A DNA stretch of 21,814 nucleotides from Bacteroidales bacterium. Its GTDB lineage: Bacteria; Bacteroidota; Bacteroidia; Bacteroidales; WCHB1-69. Numbering within the stretch: position 1 is the first letter of the stretch; every line of letters begins with the position of its first letter. Shown in pieces: positions 1 to 9,764 of this stretch. A program made the translations under genes and the position numbers. The notes under the pieces are model-generated. The model was not told the origin of the DNA. It ran no database searches and was given only the letters and a program-made list of their open reading frames with translations. The DNA lies in assembly GCA_028683685.1 (NCBI GenBank), contig JAQUHH010000006.1, positions 1 to 21,814 of the forward strand, in the 5' to 3' direction.

Positions 1-1
1 T

Positions 2-1459
2 ATTGCAATTACATCTTTATTTGCATTGGTAATTTATTCATTTATTATGTCAAGCTTACTAAAAAAAGAGTTATCTTTTTTGTGGGTAGACAGAAAATTG
101 GGATTTGTTTTTGTTATAATAATTTCTATTTTCCATGTTTTTTCATTAACGCCCGGTGCATTGTTTCCTCTTCCAATTACGGATGTGTCATATTATGGAA
201 TTCTGTTTGCAATAATTTCACTTTTTACCATTGTAAGGATGAACTCATTCCAAGTTGCATTTTTTGCTTTGTTTAATTGCATTTTAATTTTGTCAAAAGC
301 TCACTCTGTAGTATTGTTGCCAGTTTTTGCTTTTAGCATATTCCTCTTTTGGAAGCAGAAAAATATTAAAGCACAATGGTTTTCTGTGTTTTGCACTTTT
401 GCAATTGTAATTCAAGCTTTATACTGCTATAATAGTTTAACAAGTTTAGAAAACACAATCAACACAGCAATTTCTTCGTATTCAATAAATACTATGGGCT
501 TATTTGAAAAATTATTATTTACAACTATATATTTCATTAAATCATATTCGAATGTATTATTCCCTTTCATCAAATCGAATAGTAGCTTTTATTTAGTGGC
601 ATTGGGCTTGTCTCTTTTATTATTTTTGTTTTTAATATATAAGTGTTTTAAGATAATTTTTTATGAAAACAAGAAATCAATTGCTTTATGGTTTATAGCA
701 TGTAGTGTTACAGCATTGTCATCCTCTTTGTTTTATGTATATACCCTTTCTGCCCAAGATGTTGTCGAATTTAAAAACTTGTTGCAATTTATCAATCATG
801 TTAAACTTAATCAAATACGTTATACCATTGGAGTGCATACATTAATAATAGTGTCTGTTATTCCATTTATTGCTTTTTTAAGCTATAGGTATTTGAAAAA
901 AAACAACTTTAAGTTTAAAAATAACTTTAGTTACTTGATTTTTCTGATTTTATTTTTTAATGGAATGGTATTTAATCAAGGAGCATTAATGTATCCTGAA
1001 TTTTGGCAATTGATACAAAATGATAGATGGAGTGACGAATGGAGAAAAATAGTCCCCTTACTTAAGCATAAAGAACATTATGTTCCGATAATTTTTTACC
1101 CAGCGTATAAACAGAATATTTCTACTGACGGATTAGAAGTAGCATTGGACGTGCTACCAAAAAAGGAATCAACTTTTAAAATGATAACTCCAAGTAAAAT
1201 TAATACTATTATCGTTTTAAATAAATCAGAAGAATCAGATGAAAACATTCCTTTTTTTGTAGAACTTTATCATAATCATTTAATCAAAAATGTTTTGAAA
1301 CCTTATTATCAACCAAATAATGATTGTCGTTTTATTATTTTTAAATCGAATTTTGCTTGCAATTCCGACAGCATAGTTTTTAAAAATAAAAACCTTGAAA
1401 ATGTTAAACTTAATACACATATTTGGGTTGTTTATGAAAAGGAAAGGATTTTGAAGTAA
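2..1459 (+). CDS. Multi-pass membrane protein, probable GT-C-like glycosyltransferase (5' end outside window)
   Basis: The frame is open from base 2, so the gene starts upstream of the window and the TTG at base 26 is only an internal codon. About nine or ten hydrophobic segments fill the first 320 residues, separated by short charged loops. A soluble tail of about 150 residues follows; it begins after a Trp-rich stretch (RWSDEWRKIVPLLK) and ends in the stop at 1459. This layout, many membrane helices plus a C-terminal globular tail outside the membrane, is common in lipid-linked-sugar-dependent GT-C enzymes (GT39/PMT-like). The catalytic first loop would lie outside the window, so the call rests on topology and neighbours, not on active-site residues. 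A flippase or polymerase of the Wzy type is the main alternative. The next gene starts 43 bases downstream on the same strand. Confidence 0.55.
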   Translation: MAITSLFALVIYSFIMSSLLKKELSFLWVDRKLGFVFVIIISIFHVFSLTPGALFPLPITDVSYYGILFAIISLFTIVRMNSFQVAFFALFNCILILSKAHSVVLLPVFAFSIFLFWKQKNIKAQWFSVFCTFAIVIQALYCYNSLTSLENTINTAISSYSINTMGLFEKLLFTTIYFIKSYSNVLFPFIKSNSSFYLVALGLSLLLFLFLIYKCFKIIFYENKKSIALWFIACSVTALSSSLFYVYTLSAQDVVEFKNLLQFINHVKLNQIRYTIGVHTLIIVSVIPFIAFLSYRYLKKNNFKFKNNFSYLIFLILFFNGMVFNQGALMYPEFWQLIQNDRWSDEWRKIVPLLKHKEHYVPIIFYPAYKQNISTDGLEVALDVLPKKESTFKMITPSKINTIIVLNKSEESDENIPFFVELYHNHLIKNVLKPYYQPNNDCRFIIFKSNFACNSDSIVFKNKNLENVKLNTHIWVVYEKERILK

Positions 1460-1502
1460 TTTTGAACACGGATAAGTACTATTTATAATCAAACGTTAAT
1501 TA

Positions 1503-3914
1503 ATGCAAATAAATTTCAAAAACAGAAAGTTTAAAAGATGGTCAATTATGAGCCTACTTGGAGTTTGTTTAGCTTTATTTATCTTTATTGGATTTTATTC
1601 AGTGAATATTAATTTTGCTGGCAGTATAAATGTGGCAAATGCAGATTCAGTAGATATTAAAATTCATATTGTTACGCCTTTAAATCGCACTAAAATTATT
1701 CAGGATTCAATTTATTACGGTTATTTTAAGGAAATTAAAATCGAAAATCTTAAGAAAAATCAATTTGTAACTCAAAGTTTTTTAGGGACTGATACGAAGC
1801 TTGAGTTGGTGGATGTTAGGGATTGTCTTTATCGAGTTAAGCCTTCAGGATTTTCGTACTTTCAAAAGCTAATTGTTTTTTTTGTGATTAGTAAAGATAA
1901 AATCTTTCAAATCGGGGTGTCTGTTTTTTTATCTATTCTATTGTTTTTCTCATTAATATATTCTGCAATTCTTTTATATAATAAAAGAAAAAAAAACAAG
2001 AAAAAAATTATATCATCGCTGAAGATGATTCTATCATTTATTAAAATAAATAATTTTAAAGTTTTTATTCCTGCAATTTTTGCTATGATTCCAGGAGGAA
2101 TTTATGTGCTTTATGATTCATCGCTTTCTGTTTTTTTGAGTTTGAATTTTTTTGATATATTGTTTGTTTCAATAGCTCTTTTTTATATTCCGATATTTTT
2201 TGTTTTTTTTCGAAAATCTTTAAAATCAAACATTTATTTCTGGTTCTCTTTTTTGATAATTTTTATTTCTTTTTATTTGATATTATTCCCGAGTTATTAC
2301 ATTTATGGTTTACATTTTAGGGATGATATATCAAAGTTCTTTGTCAAGGCATTTCAAAATAATATGATTGACCAATTTCTAACGCCTGATGCCAATTATT
2401 TGAATTTTTTTCAAAACTTTATATCGTTTATTGTTCTGAAAGTTTTTCAATTTAAACTTTATTTTCCTGAAGTTCTTCAAATGTTTGTTTTAATTAGTAT
2501 TGTTTCGTTGTACTCCTCTTTTAATTTGAAAATCTTTAGAGAAATCATGAGAAATGATTTAAACAGGTTTTTAATTAGTATTATTAGTCCTTTTTTAGTT
2601 TTTTTATTAGGCAGATCTTTTGCTTTATTTGATATTCCTTTTATTGCTGCATTAATTTTTTGGCCAGTTTTGTTTTTGAATTTTGAAAATCTTTCTTTGA
2701 AAAATCAAATTGCTATTGTATTGATTTTCGTGTTATTTATATTGTCAAAACCGATTTTTATTGTTTATGCTTTGTTTATTGTGTTAAAATTAATTCACGC
2801 TTATTACAGTAAGCATTGGAAAACATTTTTGGGGTTTGGTGTATTATTAATTGCAATTATAATACAGTTTTATATATCATTTTCGTTTTATGATATGCCA
2901 GTTATAACACATGTTAGTCAATTAGGAACTCACTACAACAATGCGTATAGGCTCGATCATCTTTCAATTATTGCAAGTTTAAAATATGGGATTTTTGTTT
3001 TCATAAGGGTGTTTGTTAAATTGTTTTTTCCATATTATACTTCTGTCCCTACAATAAATATTTGCATCAATATTTTTACGGTTATTTTGATGATTTTTAT
3101 TAACGCTTGGTTAATGTTAAGAGTTTTTAAATATAAAACTAAAGTCGAACTATTTATTTTGTCAGGATATCTTATTGCTATTATTTCAAGTATTTTGTTT
3201 GTTAAAACTGTTTCTCTACCCCAGTTAGAAGAGAATTCACATAATATACTAAGTTATAATTTAATTGAAATGCTTAGATCTGGTTATTTGCCATCTCCTC
3301 ATCGATATTTACTATTGGTTTTTTTGCCGATAATTTCGTCAACAGGATGTTTTATTATTTGCTTGATTAAAAGTACTAGTAAAATTGTTGTTAGATTGCT
3401 TATTTTGATATTGGTGTCTTTTATAATATTCAACATAATTAGCGTTTCAGATTTTTCAATTTTTTCTAATTCTAATCCCAAACATAGTGTTTGGAGACAA
3501 AATGCTGGTTTGGTTTTTAATTACCCTGATGAGTTTTATATTCCTTATTATGATTATCCACGTGAATCAGAATGCATTAAATATGGGATTGATAGAATCA
3601 CGGATGTTTATGTTTCGGAGGATACTACAATAACTATCGATTCATTAGGATTTGAGACTAGAGAATGGGAAATAATTCAATTAATGACCGAGTACGATAG
3701 TAATTTAAGCTCACAAATATTTGCTGTAAAATGTGTAATAGATAAAAATAAAACTTATATTTATAAAGCTGTTAATCCAATTAATCCTACTTTTAGGTTT
3801 ATCATTTTTAGATTTGATGCGTTTATTAAGCCAAAAACAATTATATTTGTAGATAAAGAGTTGAAACCATTGAAATTAATAAAACCTATTCGCTTAATAG
3901 GTAAATATAGATAG
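1503..3914 (+). CDS. Large multi-pass membrane protein with N-terminal extracytoplasmic domain, GT-C-like
   Basis: 803 residues. A basic N-terminus and one membrane anchor (about residues 14-34) are followed by a soluble segment (about 36-125) likely to lie in the periplasm. A second anchor (about 136-160) and a very basic cytoplasmic patch (KRKKNKKK) come next, then around ten further membrane helices to about residue 660, and a C-terminal soluble tail of about 130 residues. After the helix ending near residue 268 there is an acidic loop, HFRDD (D274, D275), followed by LTPDANYLNFF. This resembles the first-loop acidic motif and Tyr-Leu-rich segment of GT-C membrane glycosyltransferases, which take sugars from polyprenyl phosphate. 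I see no recognised family beyond that, and substrate is unknown. The ATG at 1503 gives a normal basic anchor start. The following gene begins 4 bases after the stop, so the two are almost certainly co-transcribed. Confidence 0.55.
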   Translation: MQINFKNRKFKRWSIMSLLGVCLALFIFIGFYSVNINFAGSINVANADSVDIKIHIVTPLNRTKIIQDSIYYGYFKEIKIENLKKNQFVTQSFLGTDTKLELVDVRDCLYRVKPSGFSYFQKLIVFFVISKDKIFQIGVSVFLSILLFFSLIYSAILLYNKRKKNKKKIISSLKMILSFIKINNFKVFIPAIFAMIPGGIYVLYDSSLSVFLSLNFFDILFVSIALFYIPIFFVFFRKSLKSNIYFWFSFLIIFISFYLILFPSYYIYGLHFRDDISKFFVKAFQNNMIDQFLTPDANYLNFFQNFISFIVLKVFQFKLYFPEVLQMFVLISIVSLYSSFNLKIFREIMRNDLNRFLISIISPFLVFLLGRSFALFDIPFIAALIFWPVLFLNFENLSLKNQIAIVLIFVLFILSKPIFIVYALFIVLKLIHAYYSKHWKTFLGFGVLLIAIIIQFYISFSFYDMPVITHVSQLGTHYNNAYRLDHLSIIASLKYGIFVFIRVFVKLFFPYYTSVPTINICINIFTVILMIFINAWLMLRVFKYKTKVELFILSGYLIAIISSILFVKTVSLPQLEENSHNILSYNLIEMLRSGYLPSPHRYLLLVFLPIISSTGCFIICLIKSTSKIVVRLLILILVSFIIFNIISVSDFSIFSNSNPKHSVWRQNAGLVFNYPDEFYIPYYDYPRESECIKYGIDRITDVYVSEDTTITIDSLGFETREWEIIQLMTEYDSNLSSQIFAVKCVIDKNKTYIYKAVNPINPTFRFIIFRFDAFIKPKTIIFVDKELKPLKLIKPIRLIGKYR

Positions 3915-3918
3915 GGTT

Positions 3919-6276
3919 ATGAAAATAAAAAAGATTGTTTTTATAGTTGCGTTAGTTTTTCTTGTAATTCTGATAGTATCTTCATGTTGGTTTGTCTCTC
4001 GAATTCAAGTGTATGGAGATATTAAGGTGTCGTTTCAGTCAACTTTGTTAAGCGAAGATGCAAAAATTGTTGCATACACTCCTATGGGTCGTGAAGTGAT
4101 TTTTTCTTTTGATAAAAATGATGCTTTTATTGAAGGCTTTTATAATCAAATTTATGTCGTTTTGCCCCGTAAAATTGATGTTTCAGATATCACTATTGAA
4201 AAAAATGGAGCAAGGAAGATATATCAAATTGATACATCTGAGTATGAAAATAATATTGTTTTTTCAATTCCACCAAAGAGTTTAAAAAACAATACTTTTT
4301 TGAATAAAACTTTTTCATTTATTGGATGGTTTTTTTCAATTTCTTTAATTCAAGATGTTCTGTTTTTTTTATTATTAGCTATTCCTTTATTCATTGGTTT
4401 GTTGCTCAACAGGAGACAGATAAAATCCAATCGAACCGAAGATGTTCGCGATAACAGAAAGTTTCTTAAAATTATTAGTATTTTTGTTGCAAGCTTATTA
4501 TTTTGGACGATCGTTATATTTTTCTTTATTGAGATTTTTTTGCGAATTTTTGGTTTTTTCTATTCAGACGAAAGTAGGCTGTTTTATCATAGTGAAAATG
4601 ATAGGAGATATACAATTCTTTGTATTGGTGATTCATATACTTATGGAATAGGTGCAATCCCTGACAAATCATATCCCCATCAACTAAAATCAATCATTGA
4701 GCAGAATTATGGAATAGATGCAAGCGTAATCAATGCAGGAGTTTGTGCAGGAAATACAACTCAAATGCTTGAAAATATTCAAGATTTGCTTTTAAAACAT
4801 AACCCAGATGTTGTAGTGATGTTATTTGGGATGGCTAATTCGTGGAATTATTATGGATACTCGGCAAGTGATAGCTTCTTATATAGAATAAGAACGTATA
4901 AATTAGTTAAGCGGATAATTCAAAATATTGAGTATAAAAAAAACGGGTTTGAAATGTGGCAAAAAGCTGATGATTTCAAAAATCAGATTAGAAATACCGT
5001 AATTCGTCATTTTGTTCAAAAAAAATCACTTTTCGATATTACTTATTATGCAGGTAGATATTTTTTAGCAAATAGAAATTGGAATTTTGCACTTGCAAAT
5101 TTTGCAATAGCTGCGTCTCAAAATTCCATGAATGATTCTGTTTTTAATGCACTAAGTGTTTGTGTTAATAAAATTGATGAGGACTATTTTTATTCGGGAA
5201 TTGAAGGCGGGCATATAAATAAAACGGTTGTTGATAAAACTCTACGTACAATTGATTTTTTGATTCTGAAATACCCTGATTATCCTGATTTTTTGATTTT
5301 AAAATATAGATATTATATCGCTAAGCTAGATAGTACTAATGCCTTGTCTGTATTTCAAAAGATGGCACAGAAATTCAGAATACCCGAACACGTATTTTTC
5401 GATTTGGAAAAAATCATGGATGAAAATACACTTGCTAAGTACTATAGGGATGAAGCTATTGTTACAACCTCGTTTTTTAATAGTAAAGCTTTTTATTATT
5501 TAAAAAGAAATTTGCCATTAAAGGCAGAAGAATGCTTTGAGAAGGGGCTCATACTTCAGCCAGACAATTATTATTCTCAATTAGGGATAGCTATTATTGA
5601 AAGTGCTAAATTTCATAAATCAAGCCCTCTTTTTGTGTTCAAAAAAGATATTTTATCCGAAATATGTCAGGATATTTATGAGATAATATATTCGGGAGAT
5701 TCTTTGGATTTTTCACATTCAAAGGAGAAGGATGTTAAATATTATTTTGAAAGTATGGGCTTTTTAAAAAATGGAAATTCAAATTACATTAGTAATGACA
5801 GCCTTTTTCTATTAAGTTGTTCAAAGATTATAACCGAATATTATTTTTTAAAAGAAAATCAGCATGAAGATTTTTTTCTTGTTCATAAAAAAAAGAGATC
5901 TATGAATGTCAAAGAGAAAGAAATTTTCAGATGGATAGAAAAGGATATTTCAGCTATTATAGATATTTGTGTAAGACAGGGTTTTCCAGTAATTTGCATG
6001 AACTATCCATTGACTCCTCCACCCAATTCTGAGGAAATTTCTTTTTGGGCTGCAAATGTTGGTGAAATTTGGAAAAAAACGGCAGATTACAAGAAGCTTC
6101 CTTTTATTAATAACGATAGCATTTTTTCTTTATATGGAGATCGAAAAAGCGAACTCTTCGAGCCCGTTCATACGGGATCTCAGCATTGTAATGAAACAGG
6201 TTACAAGCAGATGGCGACAAATATTTATAAATGTCTGCTGAGAAACAATTTACTTAACCAGCAAACTCATAAATAA
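3919..6276 (+). CDS. Membrane-anchored SGNH-hydrolase-like protein with TPR-like helices
   Basis: 785 residues. An N-terminal anchor (about 5-24) is followed by a beta-rich extracytoplasmic segment (about 30-125), two more hydrophobic segments (about 135-163 and 184-212), and a large C-terminal soluble part. SGNH/GDSL blocks are visible: block I GDSYTYG with nucleophile S239, block II glycine in NAGVCAGNT (G274), block III GMANSW (N307), and block V with H756 in HCNETGY. The usual Asp two or three residues before that His is not there (G753 S754 Q755). About 400 residues separate blocks III and V. They hold TPR-like helical pairs, for example around RYFLANRNWNFALANFAIAA and LKAEECFEKGLILQPDN. 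Related SGNH-TPR proteins in glycan loci add or remove acyl groups; that role here is inference. The gene lies 4 bases after its upstream neighbour and 2 before the next gene. Confidence 0.68.
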   Translation: MKIKKIVFIVALVFLVILIVSSCWFVSRIQVYGDIKVSFQSTLLSEDAKIVAYTPMGREVIFSFDKNDAFIEGFYNQIYVVLPRKIDVSDITIEKNGARKIYQIDTSEYENNIVFSIPPKSLKNNTFLNKTFSFIGWFFSISLIQDVLFFLLLAIPLFIGLLLNRRQIKSNRTEDVRDNRKFLKIISIFVASLLFWTIVIFFFIEIFLRIFGFFYSDESRLFYHSENDRRYTILCIGDSYTYGIGAIPDKSYPHQLKSIIEQNYGIDASVINAGVCAGNTTQMLENIQDLLLKHNPDVVVMLFGMANSWNYYGYSASDSFLYRIRTYKLVKRIIQNIEYKKNGFEMWQKADDFKNQIRNTVIRHFVQKKSLFDITYYAGRYFLANRNWNFALANFAIAASQNSMNDSVFNALSVCVNKIDEDYFYSGIEGGHINKTVVDKTLRTIDFLILKYPDYPDFLILKYRYYIAKLDSTNALSVFQKMAQKFRIPEHVFFDLEKIMDENTLAKYYRDEAIVTTSFFNSKAFYYLKRNLPLKAEECFEKGLILQPDNYYSQLGIAIIESAKFHKSSPLFVFKKDILSEICQDIYEIIYSGDSLDFSHSKEKDVKYYFESMGFLKNGNSNYISNDSLFLLSCSKIITEYYFLKENQHEDFFLVHKKKRSMNVKEKEIFRWIEKDISAIIDICVRQGFPVICMNYPLTPPPNSEEISFWAANVGEIWKKTADYKKLPFINNDSIFSLYGDRKSELFEPVHTGSQHCNETGYKQMATNIYKCLLRNNLLNQQTHK

Positions 6277-6278
6277 CA

Positions 6279-9200
6279 ATGAATTTAGTACAAAATATAT
6301 TTTCGTCAATTACTTTTAATGGTAATTTTTGTGTTTTAGGAATAGACGGACCCACAGCATCAGGAAAAACAACACTTGCTAATAATATTCGTGATTTATT
6401 CATGCAAATGAAAATACCTGCATTAATTTATCAATTGGATTGGTGTTTAATAGAAAGAGAACAAAGGTTAAAAGAGGTGGATGATATATTGTCTAAAAAA
6501 CAAGCTTTTGAGTATGAGGCTGACAAACATATGAATATTGAAAGAGCAACAACTTTTTTGAATTTTGTAGAGAAATATAGATATGTAGATTTTGATAATA
6601 TTTCCATAAAACTTGAAGGATTATACAATCGTGAAGACGATGGAAAATGTACCGGAATAGCAGAAATGAGTCTCGAAAAGGGGATGGTTATTATAGTGGA
6701 GGGACATTATACGCATCATAGATTGTTGCGTAGGTATTTTGATTTAAATTACCTCTTGATAGCAAAGGAAGATGTGCTGTTAAAAAGAAAAGTTTCAAGA
6801 GTGGGATATTATCGTGAAGAATCAGTTGCAAATGATTATTTCAAGTGGATTGACATGCCCTCTTTTTGGCATTATTTTTTGAAAAACATCTGTTTTTTTA
6901 AAAACATTTATCAAAATGATTTATTTGAAAATCAGAAATTACTAGTGGTAAAACAGGTTCCAAATGGCTTGTTTAAGGATAATCCTAAAACAGATTATTA
7001 TGTCTGTAATTGTTTCGATAGTATTACCTCCAAACTTTTTTGTATTGTAAAAACAAATCACAATCAATTTATTCAATTATGGGGCATAGCTCTGCAATAT
7101 AGAAAGGTAGGTTTAGGCGAATGCCTAAATAAATCATTTGTTAATACCGACTATTGCTTACTGTATTCTGTTTTCGATTTAGATAACAGCAACGCATTTT
7201 CGTATCACTATGGATTGAAAATTGAAGATAAAAGAATTTTAGTAATTGGAAATTTACAACATATTAAAATAGTTATTACTGATACTTTAAACAAAAGAAT
7301 GTATGGTTTGATTTGTGATAGCAATGGCCTTTCTCGTGATGCGAATTTTACAAATTTCAGTCCATTTGATTATTCTAAACCAAAAGCGTATGTAATAGCT
7401 CCGAACAGGTTTTTAATTCCATCTTTTTTAGTTGAAAATGAGTTTTTTAAATTTTGTTTCTACGACAATGAAGAATCTGTTTGGAATCTTGCGAAGGAAA
7501 TTGTTTTTAATGCTAGTTTATATATTCTAAGATTGAAAAATAAACAACAGAGAGAATTTACGATTGAATTTCTGGAACTATTAGAATATGAAGTAGTCAA
7601 AATTGGAAGTTATCTTTTTGCTGAAAAATTAAGCGATAAAAAAATGATTGATTTATTAAGAGGATTTGTAGATGATTATAGGGCATTTGATTTTAATGAT
7701 AATTTCGATAATCTATCTATAGAGGAGGTTGAGCAGCTGGAGCAAAATGGGTGTAGACTTGTCGACAATAAATTCTCTTTTAATAAAAATACAAATTTTA
7801 AAGAGTTGAGTAGGTTTTATGAAAGAGTTTCTTCCAAAACCAAGATAAAACTAACTGAATCCGTAAAAGGTTTTTTCCCAGATATGGAGTTTGCAAGTAA
7901 TGTTAATCTGTCATCATATATTTCTTCACTGCCACTAAGTTTAAAGGAGTTTTATTTGGCTCTTTCAATCTCTCAAAAAGGAGCAGTGCCTTTTTTGAGT
8001 ATATACGATATTCATCCTCAAAGTGTTGATATTATTTCATATTTTGATTTTTTTTCAACTCGAAAACTTCCATTTGGCATACAAGCAAGTTTAAATGCAC
8101 TTGGAACTAAGGCGAAGTCTGGTTATTTAAATTTGGATGGGCCTGAGATTATGGCTAAGGCTGTTAAGGAAAACTTGCTTAAGTTTTTAAGGGAAAATCC
8201 AACTAAAAAACTTCCATTATGGAATTTGGGAATTGATCATGCCTCATTTAAAAATGGTCATTTTGATGATGCATTCACGATAATTAAAGAAGCGGTTCAA
8301 TCGCAGTGGATTATGTCATTTTGTATTGATTTATCAGAATTATTACGAGTTGATTTGAAAAACATTCAAAGCAAAACAATAAATAAGCTTTTGCTAAGAT
8401 TATTCTCAGAAAACCTGCAAAAAGAATTTGACCTTGAATTTTATATTGGAAATGAAAAAGTTTTTAATAAAGTTTCGGACAAAAAAGCTTTGGAAATTTA
8501 TTCAAAATTTTCAAAGTTATTTTATGAAAAAGCTAAATCTCTTGGCTTTGAAATAAATTTCCTGCTTGGCCCTTCATTAGGAACTCGTCACCATCAAGCT
8601 CATGTTCAGATAAATCCCGAAAAATCACATGAAATTTCTAAGATATCTTTGCAATATGGTTTTGTCGGGAATGTCCTTCATGGAACCTCTTATACTCCAT
8701 TTTCATCCATTACAAATTTGCAAAATTATAATTGCATACGGATAAATTACGCGGGGAAACTCTTATTTGCAATTGCTAAAGGTTTGCCTTTAGGAAAACT
8801 GCATTCGATGGGGCTAGAACAGAATGAATTAAAATTGAAGATTTGTAATCTTGACAGAAAAACAATCGAAAGTTCTAAAGATGATATTAAAAAACAATTG
8901 TTTATTCAGTTAGATGAAATAGAACGTTCGGGATTTGATTCTCCTTTAACTCAAATTGAAATTGAATGGTTTAGGAAAAATAATGCAATATTATCAGATG
9001 ATGATTTTGAAATTGTATGCCAAAAAGCAGAAAAAAATCAGAAGTCATTAAATATAAAAAGTCAAAGAGCTGTTTATTTAGCATCAATGATAGAAGTGCC
9101 ATTTAATGATTTTTCTAATGGTCTTGTATCAAAAATAATTCAACATGGAATTAATCACTTCCATATTGATATTGCCGATGGGAAATATATTTCACGAACC

Positions 9201-9764
9201 ATAGATGGAATTGAGAAGCTCAATTATATTGGAACATATTTTCCTAATGTGCAAACTCATCTTCACCTTATGGTTACCAATCCATTTGCCGAGAATAATG
9301 GATTATCACTTGTTAATCAACTTTGTAGTATTAAAAAATCGATTGTTTACATTCATACTGAATCATATAATTGTGCTGATTCTTGGGAAGACGGAGCACA
9401 ACAGATATTAGGTTTAGGGTCGATTCCGGGTCTTGTTCTTAAAGTTGATGAAACACTTGAATTAAGTGTTTTTCTTGAAAAAATGAGGCAGGTACAAATT
9501 CATCATTTGTTGATTATGGGCGTACCTATTGGAAGAGGCGGGCAGATGTTTAGAAATGAAACCATCGAAAAAATAAAAAAAGTGAAAGATTGGTCTGAAA
9601 TTAACTCATACAACATTTCAATAGAAGTTGATGGAGGTTTGTCAGATGAGGTTATTCCCAAATGTATTAATGCTGGTGCTGAATTTTTGGCTGGTTGGTC
9701 TTTCTTTTTAAAATTTGGAATTGAAAATATCGAAAAACGAATTGAGGAATTGCTAAATGGATGA
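6279..9764 (+). CDS. Kinase / class II aldolase-like / ribulose-phosphate 3-epimerase-like fusion enzyme
   Basis: 1161 residues, soluble, three recognisable enzyme domains. (1) About 15-215: uridine-kinase/phosphoribulokinase-like P-loop domain with Walker A GPTASGKTT (G24-T32), the acidic strand YQLDW, IIVEGHYT around E141, and a basic lid-like LKRKVSRVG. (2) About 220-540: no family recognised. (3) About 545-905: class II aldolase-like barrel. It keeps the catalytic Asp and first metal His in GIDHAS (D653, H654), the second metal His in GTRH (H771), the third in LHGTS (H801), and INYAG near the end. (4) About 930-1155: ribulose-phosphate 3-epimerase-like barrel with HIDIADG (H962, D964), HLHLMV (H996), GRGGQMF and VDGG (D1118). 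These match the metal and acid-base positions of RPE. Normally these are separate proteins of about 210-240, 285 and 220 residues. The fusion suggests a channelled route through ketose phosphates; the substrate is not known. The last 8 bases overlap the next gene. Confidence 0.8.
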   Translation: MNLVQNIFSSITFNGNFCVLGIDGPTASGKTTLANNIRDLFMQMKIPALIYQLDWCLIEREQRLKEVDDILSKKQAFEYEADKHMNIERATTFLNFVEKYRYVDFDNISIKLEGLYNREDDGKCTGIAEMSLEKGMVIIVEGHYTHHRLLRRYFDLNYLLIAKEDVLLKRKVSRVGYYREESVANDYFKWIDMPSFWHYFLKNICFFKNIYQNDLFENQKLLVVKQVPNGLFKDNPKTDYYVCNCFDSITSKLFCIVKTNHNQFIQLWGIALQYRKVGLGECLNKSFVNTDYCLLYSVFDLDNSNAFSYHYGLKIEDKRILVIGNLQHIKIVITDTLNKRMYGLICDSNGLSRDANFTNFSPFDYSKPKAYVIAPNRFLIPSFLVENEFFKFCFYDNEESVWNLAKEIVFNASLYILRLKNKQQREFTIEFLELLEYEVVKIGSYLFAEKLSDKKMIDLLRGFVDDYRAFDFNDNFDNLSIEEVEQLEQNGCRLVDNKFSFNKNTNFKELSRFYERVSSKTKIKLTESVKGFFPDMEFASNVNLSSYISSLPLSLKEFYLALSISQKGAVPFLSIYDIHPQSVDIISYFDFFSTRKLPFGIQASLNALGTKAKSGYLNLDGPEIMAKAVKENLLKFLRENPTKKLPLWNLGIDHASFKNGHFDDAFTIIKEAVQSQWIMSFCIDLSELLRVDLKNIQSKTINKLLLRLFSENLQKEFDLEFYIGNEKVFNKVSDKKALEIYSKFSKLFYEKAKSLGFEINFLLGPSLGTRHHQAHVQINPEKSHEISKISLQYGFVGNVLHGTSYTPFSSITNLQNYNCIRINYAGKLLFAIAKGLPLGKLHSMGLEQNELKLKICNLDRKTIESSKDDIKKQLFIQLDEIERSGFDSPLTQIEIEWFRKNNAILSDDDFEIVCQKAEKNQKSLNIKSQRAVYLASMIEVPFNDFSNGLVSKIIQHGINHFHIDIADGKYISRTIDGIEKLNYIGTYFPNVQTHLHLMVTNPFAENNGLSLVNQLCSIKKSIVYIHTESYNCADSWEDGAQQILGLGSIPGLVLKVDETLELSVFLEKMRQVQIHHLLIMGVPIGRGGQMFRNETIEKIKKVKDWSEINSYNISIEVDGGLSDEVIPKCINAGAEFLAGWSFFLKFGIENIEKRIEELLNG

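Noticed and set aside
26..28. TTG as the start codon of the first gene
   Set aside because: The frame is open to the edge of the window and the sequence before it is hydrophobic like the rest, so this is an internal codon of a gene that begins upstream.
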